DNA of 30,860 nt from Bacteroidales bacterium UBA714 (GTDB lineage: Bacteria; Bacteroidota; Bacteroidia; Bacteroidales; UBA932): contig DBLW01000058.1 of the NCBI GenBank assembly GCA_002298075.1, forward strand, positions 1 to 30,860. The letters are read 5' to 3'. Numbering within the stretch: position 1 is the first letter of the stretch; the number at the start of each line of letters is the position of its first letter. The position numbers and the translations under genes are program-made. This document shows positions 24,593 through 30,860 of the stretch, in pieces. The notes below the pieces were generated by a model that worked only from the letters and a program-made list of their open reading frames with translations, did not search any database and had not been told where the DNA came from.

Positions 24593-24730
24593 GTCGCCTT
24601 CCCTCGCCCTTGCTTTGCTTGCCTCTGCCTTTCTGTTCCTGTGCGCCATTGCCGGCATCCTGTCCTGATATTCCCGCCCTCCCTTCCCCATTGCGCTGTG
24701 CTGTGCCTCGGGGAGGGCCGGGGCGGCCCG

Positions 24731-25831
24731 TCAGCTCGCGCGCCCACGAAGCGAATCCCACGCCGAGCGCCCGAACAGCTCCCAGGCGGCACCCGCGCAC
24801 CCCAGCAGGAACACGAATCCCGCCAGGATCCTCGCGCGACCCGGGGCCGACTTGCGGAGGGGAACAGTCACCGGCTCTATCACCGCGAAAACCGGCTTGG
24901 CCTGCTGCTCCTTCAGGCGGGCGGCCTCCAGCTGGGTGGCCACCTGGGAGTACACCTGGTAAGCCAGGCCCATCTCCTGCTGCAGGCGCTCGCGCTCGGC
25001 CTGGGCGGACTGCAGCACCACGCTCTTGTTGGCGTCCGCGTACGCGGCCCAGGCCTGCTGGGCACGGTAGTAGTCCGCCTTGCGCTCCGAGCATATCACC
25101 GACAGGTTCTCAACGTCCTGGCGGGCCTTGGAGGTGCGGTAGGAGCACATGTAATCCTTCAGGTTCGAAACGACGGCCTCCATGACGGTCGCTGCGACGA
25201 GGGGGTCCTGCATCTCGAGCGAGAGAGACGTCTTGCCCGTCTTCTTGTCGACGTTTACGGATATCCCCTCGGAGAAGTACTTCACCACCCCGCGCTCGCG
25301 CTCCGGGAGGTTCTCCATGCGGAGCACGCCGTCACCCTGGGGAGCTTCCTCCGAGAACAGCGAGAAGAACCAGCCGGCGGCCTTGCCCGGGATGCCCAGG
25401 ACATAAGACCACCAGGCACGGCGCTGGTGCTCAAGCATGTAGTCCAGCAGGGTCGTGGACAATTCTCCGTCAACTGTCTCTACCTCAAGGTCAAACAGGC
25501 CGAAGATGAACGGCACTGAATGCACTACGTCCGGAAACATGCCCGCGTTGATCGCGTCAACGCTGTTGTCCAGGCTCACACCCATCATGCTCGCCAAAGA
25601 ACTCATACCACTTCCACCCATCCGCTGGTCCGTCTCGGGTGCCAGCACGGCTGAGGCACAGTAACGCTTCGGTATGCTGAATGCCACAATAAGCCCAAGT
25701 ACGGCTCCGACAGCACAGCATTTCAGAATAAACTTACGTCCCTTCCATAATTTGGCGACAATCTCCATGAGGTCGATTTCTGAATCCTCAGTGCAGTTGC
25801 TATGTTCTATATTGTCTTTATATTCAGTCAT
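24731..25831 (-). CDS. wzz: Wzz-family chain-length determinant (PCP protein)
   Basis: A 366-residue inner-membrane protein that sets polymer length. DLMEIVAKLWKGRKF leads into membrane segment 1 at about 33-52. A long periplasmic part with coiled-coil character (SAQAERERLQQEMGLAYQ) follows, and VFAVIEPVTVPLRKSAPGR leads into membrane segment 2 near the C-terminus. There is no cytoplasmic kinase domain, so it is not a Wzc-type kinase. The first 100 or so codons are of ordinary composition, but from about 25500 down to the end the gene is strikingly G/C-rich, and so are the 138 bases before wzx. This suggests a mosaic gene. Its start lies 14 bases after the export gene's stop. Confidence 0.88.
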   Translation of the reverse strand: MTEYKDNIEHSNCTEDSEIDLMEIVAKLWKGRKFILKCCAVGAVLGLIVAFSIPKRYCASAVLAPETDQRMGGSGMSSLASMMGVSLDNSVDAINAGMFPDVVHSVPFIFGLFDLEVETVDGELSTTLLDYMLEHQRRAWWSYVLGIPGKAAGWFFSLFSEEAPQGDGVLRMENLPERERGVVKYFSEGISVNVDKKTGKTSLSLEMQDPLVAATVMEAVVSNLKDYMCSYRTSKARQDVENLSVICSERKADYYRAQQAWAAYADANKSVVLQSAQAERERLQQEMGLAYQVYSQVATQLEAARLKEQQAKPVFAVIEPVTVPLRKSAPGRARILAGFVFLLGCAGAAWELFGRSAWDSLRGRAS

Positions 25832-25845
25832 GTCAATATGAAAAA

Positions 25846-28260
25846 TTATTTCGCTATATTACCGATTGTCGCAATCATTGTAGCAAGAGATGCTGACGTT
25901 GTCGCAACACCCATCACTTTCTCCAGCACATTCTCGCTCTTGCGCCTTTCAGGAACAACTATCTCGCATCCCGGTTCAACAACTGTCTTGCTGTATCTTT
26001 TGGCACGTGCAACTGTTCCGTTAATATATATGATGTATGCCTTGCTTTTCTTCGCGCGATAGCCATAGCCTCCGGCCATCTTGACAAAATCGTTCACATT
26101 CATCTCGTCGCTGTAAGTAACCACGTTAGGGTACATTACATTTCCGGTAATTCTGACAGTATTGACCATAAGCGGAATTCTGAGCATATCTCCTTCCCTC
26201 AGCACAAGGTCTGCATTTCCTCCCGGGTTGGCAAGTGCATTTTCAAGATTGATTCCGACATAGTATCTGTCACCGAACTCCAGGTTGGATATGTTTATGC
26301 TGTCTTTTGCAGTGTCAAGGACATCGAGTGTCGTCTGCATCCTGATTTTTTCGCCTGGAGTCATCTGCCTGAGAAGTCTCGCTCCTCTCACATATGCCCA
26401 TTGAGACACTCCTCCTGCCTTTGCGACAAGATCTGAGAGACGTTCGTTCTTGCTTGTCAGGGCATAAGTGCCAGGGAAAGTGACTTCACCTATCACCGAG
26501 ACATTTGCTTGCGCACTATATGCAGGACTTCGTCTTACGTATATCTGGTCGTATGGCTCCAGGATGAAATTCGGCTCTCCGTCCATTACGAAGCCGTCTT
26601 TAAGTGCAAAGGTGAAGGTCCGGGCCAATGTGTCCGTAGCCTCCAGCGCCTCCGGATTCTTGACCCTTCGGCTTATATCGACCTTTACAACTGAGGCAGA
26701 CTCAAGGAGACCGCCGGCCTGCATAATCATGTCCTCAAGAGTGGTGTTCTCTGCAAAGATGTAGCTTCCCGGTTTGGCAACCTCACCATGTACCGTAATA
26801 TGGCCGATATCCTTAAGGTCGTGGATACTGGAAATGAACAGAACATCGTTTTTCTGCAGCTGTACATCTTCTGCAGCTCCGTTCATAATGTCTTCAACAT
26901 CAAGAGAGATTACTTCAAGAGTGAGATCTTCCTTCTCACGCTGAAGGAGTGCCCTGTTCACAAAAGCGTCTCCTTTGAGGCCGTCGGCCTTTTCAATAAG
27001 CTGTCTTACAGTAGTGACCCCGTTTCCGAGCTCATATACTCCCGGGCGATATACGGCTCCCTTTATCTCAATCCTGTTCTCAAAACGGTCAAGCATTGCG
27101 CCTACGGTCAAAGCATCCCCGTCCATAAGTTTGAATGATGGGTACTGAGGTTCATTGACAGTATAAACTTGATATTCACGTCCATTCTGGCGAATCATGC
27201 GCATGCTGTTTCGGTATGCATCTCCCATGAATCCTCCGGCATAATCCAGCAGGTCCATGACTGTCTCACCGTCCTTCATCTCATATACCATAGGACGTTT
27301 CACGTTGCCGGATATGTCCACAAGCATTTCATATGCAGGCACGATGATGATGTCTCCTTCCTGAAGCATCACGTCATTAGCACCCTCTCCATTCAAAATG
27401 AAGTCGTAGACGTCGACAGAAGCAATCTTTTTCCCGTTCCTGACAAGGCGGATGTCGCGCAGTGAGCCGAGTTTGCTTACGCCGCCTGCGCGGTAAAGGG
27501 CATGGTAAATGTTGGAAAATGATGACAGGTAATATGTTCCTGGCACTGCCACCTCTCCCATAAGGTTGACCTGTATGGTTCGTATGTTTCCGAGAGTCAG
27601 CTTTATTTCGGAACTTGCATCGGAGCCGTCAACGGAGTAGATTCTTCCAAGCATGCGGCGCATATAAGCGTCAGCTTCCTTGACAGTCATGCCGTTCAGG
27701 TTGACAAGTCCTATATCCTGGATATTTATCGTTCCTTCCGGTGATATGGTCTGCCGTATTGTGGCCTGGTTTGTTCCCCAGATGTCAATTATGATTTCGT
27801 CACCGGGACCAAGCCTGTAGTTTGGCGGGGTCGGAAGATTTGAACTCGGAGCGAATGTAAGATTACGGTTTGTGAAAATGTTTCGTCCGAACACCAATTT
27901 TGCCGCCTGTGCATTAGTTGCTGTAGCAACCTCCTGGACATCAGCTGTAAGCATGTCAAAATCACCTGCACTGGTTTCATTCAGCCCGGAGTCCATCCTG
28001 CGCTCTCTTTCCTGTACACCGACTTTATGGACAGCCTGATTATTGTCCTGCCCCTCCTCATGGTTCTTTTTTATCCTCTCAGCCTGTTCGCGAGTGACTC
28101 CACGTGCTGCAAGCTCCTTCGCGATGTCCTGCTGTGATTTACCGGAATCCAGGCCCATCTTGACATAATTCTTGACGGCCTCATCACTCATTTGGGCATT
28201 TGCGGAAAGCGAAATTCCCAACAAGACATTCAGAACGATTAAAAATCTCAAAAACTTCAT
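25846..28260 (-). CDS. Outer-membrane polysaccharide export protein with six SLBB domains (Wza-like)
   Basis: An 804-residue exported protein. ATG at 28260 gives a clear signal peptide (MKFLRFLIVLNVLLGISLSA, cut after ANA) and leaves a 22-base gap from rfbC. A longer frame from 28308 would overlap rfbC and hide the signal. A short helical part (ELAARGVTREQAERIKK) precedes the Poly_export domain (YRLGPGDEIIIDIWG, about 155-230). Six SLBB units follow, each with a (G)xVxxPGxY-like turn: GEVAVPGTYY, GNVKRPMVYE, GAVYRPGVYE, GEVAKPGSYI, GEVTFPGTYA and GNVMYPNVVT. There is no lipobox cysteine, unlike E. coli Wza. It is larger than Wza, as is usual in Bacteroidota. Confidence 0.92.
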   Translation of the reverse strand: MKFLRFLIVLNVLLGISLSANAQMSDEAVKNYVKMGLDSGKSQQDIAKELAARGVTREQAERIKKNHEEGQDNNQAVHKVGVQERERRMDSGLNETSAGDFDMLTADVQEVATATNAQAAKLVFGRNIFTNRNLTFAPSSNLPTPPNYRLGPGDEIIIDIWGTNQATIRQTISPEGTINIQDIGLVNLNGMTVKEADAYMRRMLGRIYSVDGSDASSEIKLTLGNIRTIQVNLMGEVAVPGTYYLSSFSNIYHALYRAGGVSKLGSLRDIRLVRNGKKIASVDVYDFILNGEGANDVMLQEGDIIIVPAYEMLVDISGNVKRPMVYEMKDGETVMDLLDYAGGFMGDAYRNSMRMIRQNGREYQVYTVNEPQYPSFKLMDGDALTVGAMLDRFENRIEIKGAVYRPGVYELGNGVTTVRQLIEKADGLKGDAFVNRALLQREKEDLTLEVISLDVEDIMNGAAEDVQLQKNDVLFISSIHDLKDIGHITVHGEVAKPGSYIFAENTTLEDMIMQAGGLLESASVVKVDISRRVKNPEALEATDTLARTFTFALKDGFVMDGEPNFILEPYDQIYVRRSPAYSAQANVSVIGEVTFPGTYALTSKNERLSDLVAKAGGVSQWAYVRGARLLRQMTPGEKIRMQTTLDVLDTAKDSINISNLEFGDRYYVGINLENALANPGGNADLVLREGDMLRIPLMVNTVRITGNVMYPNVVTYSDEMNVNDFVKMAGGYGYRAKKSKAYIIYINGTVARAKRYSKTVVEPGCEIVVPERRKSENVLEKVMGVATTSASLATMIATIGNIAK

Positions 28261-28282
28261 TGTAGTTACCGTAATTGCAAAC

Positions 28283-28852
28283 TTAATATAGATTCTCATT
28301 ATAATCAAAAAGCCATTCTGCCTGGCTGAGCGTAGGATGGTTCTTGTCTTTCTCGGAAAGAATCACGTCCGCATCCTTTATTCTCCAGTCTATGTCCAAT
28401 GACGGGTCATTCCAAGCGATGGCCCCTTCAGATTGAGGCGCATAGAAATTATCACACTTGTATTGGAATATCACTTCATCTGTAAGAACAGCAAATCCGT
28501 GTGCGAATCCGCGCGGGATAAAGAACTGGCGATGGTTGCTTTCCGACAGTTCGACTGCGACATGTTTCCCGAAAGTAGGCGAGCCTCGGCGTATATCCAC
28601 AGCCACATCCAAGACAGCCCCTTTTATTACACGCACAAGCTTGCTCTGGGCATGCGGGGGCTTCTGGAAATGAAGTCCTCTCAATACTCCATAGCTTGAC
28701 TTGCTTTCATTGTCCTGGACAAAATGCACTTCCCGGACATTGCTGTTGAAGTCCCTTTCTGAAAAAGATTCGAAAAAATAGCCCCTTGAATCCGTGAAAA
28801 TACGTGGCTCAAGAATGACGACTCCGTCAATTTCAGTCTTTATTATTTTCAT
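28283..28852 (-). CDS. rfbC: dTDP-4-dehydrorhamnose 3,5-epimerase
   Basis: RfbC/RmlC epimerises dTDP-4-keto-6-deoxyglucose at C3 and C5, step three of dTDP-rhamnose synthesis. The 189-residue cupin starts MKIIKTEIDGVVILEPRIF. An upstream in-frame TTG is rejected as less conserved. Landmarks are DSRGYFFESF, GVLRGLHFQKPPHAQSKLVR with the catalytic histidine, VAVDIRRGSPTFG, FIPRGFAHGF and YKCDNFYAP. Its start lies inside the end of the WecA-like gene. It is near the operon start, more than 20 kb from rfbADB, so the rhamnose pathway is split. Its composition is ordinary, unlike the G/C-rich rfbADB block. No other rfbC is visible. Confidence 0.95.
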   Translation of the reverse strand: MKIIKTEIDGVVILEPRIFTDSRGYFFESFSERDFNSNVREVHFVQDNESKSSYGVLRGLHFQKPPHAQSKLVRVIKGAVLDVAVDIRRGSPTFGKHVAVELSESNHRQFFIPRGFAHGFAVLTDEVIFQYKCDNFYAPQSEGAIAWNDPSLDIDWRIKDADVILSEKDKNHPTLSQAEWLFDYNENLY

Positions 28853-30014
28853 AATAGCCTTTGTCAAGAAAATCAGTGAATCTTTTGAACCATCTCTTAT
28901 GCCTTACATGAGTCGAGTCTCCGATTCTTGTAAGTATGCGCCATCCGCGGCCCTGACGTTTTTCCGATGAGGATGCATACCAATAGAATCCGAATGTAGC
29001 CAGGAAGGCCAAAGCTATGACTATATAAAGCTGCACATCAACGGATGCCCCGAGACGCCAGCTGGCAAACCATGCGAGAAAGATGACAATATTCATCATA
29101 AGTTCTGTCACAGTTGTGAAAATGTGCGAAAAATGCAGCCGGAAAAACATATGGTGAAGATGGGTCTTGTCCGGTTTGAATGGAGATGTTCCGCGCATCA
29201 TACGGCTTGTCATGACGCGCAGAGTGTCAAATATCGGAATTGCCAGGACAGCCAGCGCGAATGGAATGAATCCGAAGTTGCCGTTTGCGACAAAAGACAG
29301 CGGTGAGTCGCTTCTGAGTACGCTCATGATAAAGTTCGCCATGATTGTTCCCATAAGCAATGTGCCTCCGTCTCCGATGAACATCCTTGACTTGTCACCG
29401 AAAACATTATGGCAGAAGAACGGAATGAGAGCTCCGATTGAAATTACGGCGAAAGATGCGCTTTTTATGTCTCCTGACCATATGGCGACACTGCCGAAAG
29501 CGATACATGCGATTATGCAATAGCCTGAGCTCAAGCCGTTGACACCGTCCATGAGGTTAATGGCGTTAATTGTACCGACACATGCGAAAATGGTCAGAGG
29601 TATCGCAATCCAATCTGGTATTTGGTGTATTCCCCATAGGCCGTGAAAATCGTCTATGCACCCGCATCCTCCGTAAATCAGGAGTATTGCCACCAGTATC
29701 TCAACTGCAAATCTCAACATCGGAGAAAGCGAGAGGATATCGTCCATTGTTCCGATATACAGCATTATGGTAAATGCGCATACGACGGTAAATGTCTTTG
29801 ATGCCTCAAATTCCACACCGGCCACAAGCAGGGCCACTACTATTCCGAAGAACACCGCCACACCTCCGAGACACGGGACCGGATATTCCTGCAGTTTGCG
29901 GGCGTCAGGATTGTCTGTAATGTTTTTTATTACAGCAATTCTGTGGACACTCTTGAATATCCACCACGTGCTCAGCATCGCCGACACAAATAAAGTCAAA
30001 TAATATATTTCCAT
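28833..30014 (-). CDS. WecA/MraY-family undecaprenyl-phosphate sugar-1-phosphate transferase
   Basis: A 393-residue polytopic inner-membrane enzyme that starts repeat-unit synthesis by moving a sugar-1-phosphate (often GlcNAc-1-P) from a UDP donor to undecaprenyl phosphate. Visible motifs in order are DNPDARKLQEYPVPCLGGVA, GTMDDILSLSP with the catalytic acid pair, NAINLMDGVNGLSSG, MFIGDGGTLLMG and the cytoplasmic THLHHMFFRLHFSH histidine motif. These are the family's conserved loops, all intact. The charged tail (GYYENNKD) follows a last hydrophobic segment. It follows the UpxY-like gene by 27 bases and its end overlaps rfbC by 20 bases. Confidence 0.92.
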   Translation of the reverse strand: MEIYYLTLFVSAMLSTWWIFKSVHRIAVIKNITDNPDARKLQEYPVPCLGGVAVFFGIVVALLVAGVEFEASKTFTVVCAFTIMLYIGTMDDILSLSPMLRFAVEILVAILLIYGGCGCIDDFHGLWGIHQIPDWIAIPLTIFACVGTINAINLMDGVNGLSSGYCIIACIAFGSVAIWSGDIKSASFAVISIGALIPFFCHNVFGDKSRMFIGDGGTLLMGTIMANFIMSVLRSDSPLSFVANGNFGFIPFALAVLAIPIFDTLRVMTSRMMRGTSPFKPDKTHLHHMFFRLHFSHIFTTVTELMMNIVIFLAWFASWRLGASVDVQLYIVIALAFLATFGFYWYASSSEKRQGRGWRILTRIGDSTHVRHKRWFKRFTDFLDKGYYENNKD

Positions 30015-30041
30015 AGCACACTTGTTTAAGTAGGTTTGTCA

Positions 30042-30587
30042 TCAATCTATTTTTTCCAAAAAAAACGGTTCTATGTAAGATGTGGCCACCATGCATACGC
30101 CTGTCAAGGTGACAGTGAGCCTGCGGTTGTGCTTTATGCGCTTGACAAAGCCTTCGGCCCCTTTGAAAATCCCGCCAGTAACACGTACTTTTTCTCCGAC
30201 TTTATACTGCATGTACTCTTCCGGAAAGCATTCAAGTCCGTCATCTCCGGCAGAAGTCACGAGCATGAACATTCTCATCTCGTGTTCCGGTACCGGAGAC
30301 GGATGCCTGACGTTGTTCCTGTCCAAGTAAGAATATAGCATAATCTTGTCCACCAGCCTTGACTGTAAGTCACATGCATATTGTTCCGTGGCACGGAAAA
30401 ACATCAGCGAAGGAATAAGCGTCTTTCTTTCTTCCTTTTTGGTTCCGCCTCTTTCAACTATGACTTTGCGGCATGGGATGTAGCTTTCGCATCCCTCCTG
30501 AGACAATATCCGTTCAATTTCGAACACTTTGTTCCAGAACACCTTGAGAGCATACCACTTTGCCGTTCCGTCCGCTGCTTTTGCCAT
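30042..30587 (-). CDS. upxY: UpxY-like specialised NusG antitermination factor
   Basis: A 181-residue NusG paralogue, first gene of the capsule operon. The N-terminal NGN domain begins KWYALKVFWNKVFEIERIL and contains SYIPCRKVIVERGG and LIPSLMFFRA. A KOW domain follows at VGEKVRVTGGIFKGAEGFVK. In Bacteroides fragilis, UpxY proteins bind the leader of their own capsule operon and prevent premature termination, and sister UpxZ proteins inhibit other loci. Here the gene is preceded by a leader of about 170 bases and a matching promoter, and followed by the WecA-like gene with no upxZ between. Assignment by domain and position is strong; the symbol is by analogy. Confidence 0.88.
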   Translation of the reverse strand: MAKAADGTAKWYALKVFWNKVFEIERILSQEGCESYIPCRKVIVERGGTKKEERKTLIPSLMFFRATEQYACDLQSRLVDKIMLYSYLDRNNVRHPSPVPEHEMRMFMLVTSAGDDGLECFPEEYMQYKVGEKVRVTGGIFKGAEGFVKRIKHNRRLTVTLTGVCMVATSYIEPFFLEKID

Positions 30588-30605
30588 ATGTACATTACTT
30601 CCATT

Positions 30606-30641
30606 CCCCTTTTCTGCGACAATCTATAGCCGGAAAAGGAG
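30606..30641 (-). promoter_or_regulatory. Leader hairpin just upstream of upxY
   Basis: On the minus strand CTCCTTTTC (30641-30633) pairs with GAAAAGGGG (30614-30606), nine pairs including one G-T, around an 18-base loop. There is no T-run behind it, so it is not a simple terminator. It sits about 20 bases before the upxY ATG in the transcribed leader, where UpxY-type factors are known to act, so an antitermination or translation-control role is plausible. Confidence 0.45.
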
Positions 30642-30755
30642 TACAATAATCTGAGAGACATATAACGCACTTGTCATAAATGCAGCAGTTGTATTAATCC
30701 AAATACACACCGATACGTCTTGGGGGATTCCATATAGAGGAAAAATTCAAGCCCA

Positions 30756-30771
30756 TAGTTTTGCAAAACTA
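30756..30771. repeat. Perfect 16-bp palindrome over the capsule promoter -7 box
   Basis: TAGTTTTGCAAAACTA is its own reverse complement. On either strand its first half spells TAGTTTTG, a match to TAnnTTTG. Confidence 0.85.
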
Positions 30772-30795
30772 CACATAACCCGAGAAATAAACAAA
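30764..30795 (-). promoter_or_regulatory. Capsule operon promoter
   Basis: On the minus strand TTTG (30795-30792) is followed after exactly 20 bases by TAGTTTTG (30771-30764), matching the Bacteroidota -33/-7 consensus TTTG-N19-21-TAnnTTTG. It would start RNA near 30757, leaving a leader of about 170 bases before upxY. Confidence 0.8.
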
Positions 30796-30808
30796 CTTTT
30801 TTCCTTAG

Positions 30809-30860
30809 ATTAACGTCAGTTCGACGAAATTAAGTTGTTAATTAACGTGAGTTCGATGAA
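30809..30860. repeat. Pair of 20-bp direct repeats upstream of capsule promoter
   Basis: ATTAACGTCAGTTCGACGAA (30809-30828) and ATTAACGTGAGTTCGATGAA (30841-30860) differ at two positions and have a 32-base period. The second reaches the window edge, so the array may continue. Confidence 0.8.

Noticed and set aside
24593..24691. 33-codon N-terminal extension of the flippase
   Set aside because: Basic, low-complexity and in a G/C-rich joint region; the conserved flippase start follows at 24592.
24577..25519. Plus-strand frames of 202 and 292 codons and a minus-strand frame of 179 codons around wzz
   Set aside because: Shadows of the G/C-rich part of wzz; the translations are Pro/Ala/Gly/Arg-rich with no recognisable fold.
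30588..30860. Invertible capsule promoter as in B. fragilis
   Set aside because: No inverted repeats flank the promoter within the window; only direct repeats and the small palindrome are present. Sequence beyond 30860 would be needed.
1..30860. Insertion sequences, CRISPR arrays, tRNA or rRNA genes
   Set aside because: No transposase or integrase frame, no regularly spaced repeat array and no tRNA-like or rRNA-like sequence was seen on either strand.

Overview
The window is almost certainly from a Bacteroidales genome (phylum Bacteroidota) and is dominated by one capsular or extracellular polysaccharide operon. Three things point there. A UpxY-type NusG paralogue is the first gene of the operon. 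Promoters follow the Bacteroidota TTTG / TAnnTTTG pattern instead of -35/-10 boxes. The gene content is that of Bacteroides-type capsule loci. I cannot name the species.

Layout on the + axis. Positions 1-437 hold the 3' end of a plus-strand U32 peptidase-family gene. It converges on a stand-alone minus-strand rfbA copy (669-1583) across a hairpin that can terminate both. Positions 1817-3136 hold a compact minus-strand three-gene operon: RelE/HigB-like putative toxin, XRE antitoxin, SecB-like protein. This is the order of a toxin-antitoxin-chaperone (TAC) module. A strong minus-strand terminator (3184-3217) then marks the end of the capsule operon, which runs on the minus strand from a promoter at about 30764-30795 to the last glycosyltransferase at 3292, about 27 kb.

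Capsule operon in transcription order: upxY-like antiterminator, WecA/MraY-family initiating transferase, rfbC, a six-SLBB export protein, a Wzz-type chain-length protein, Wzx flippase, two pyruvyl-transferase-family proteins, an acyltransferase-3, an IspD/TarI-like cytidylyltransferase, an extended SDR, LicD, a glycosyltransferase, a licD remnant, a hexapeptide acetyltransferase, a second paralogous glycosyltransferase, an EpsG-type polymerase, two further glycosyltransferases, a decayed acetyltransferase, a rhamnosyltransferase-like GT2, an SDR, rfbA, rfbD, rfbB and two GT4 glycosyltransferases. Together they describe a Wzx/Wzy-dependent polymer that contains rhamnose and is probably decorated by acyl, pyruvyl and phosphodiester-linked groups.

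Most notable: (i) the TAC-like module between the capsule operon and the orphan rfbA; (ii) four G/C homopolymers of 8-9 bases, each inside a capsule decoration or transfer gene, a pattern suggesting slipped-strand phase variation, with one at a licD/glycosyltransferase overlap where loss of one G would fuse the two proteins; (iii) a broken acetyltransferase and a licD 3' remnant that record past reshuffling; (iv) sharp base-composition boundaries around rfbABD and inside wzz; (v) a duplicated rfbA whose two copies encode nearly the same protein with very different codon use.
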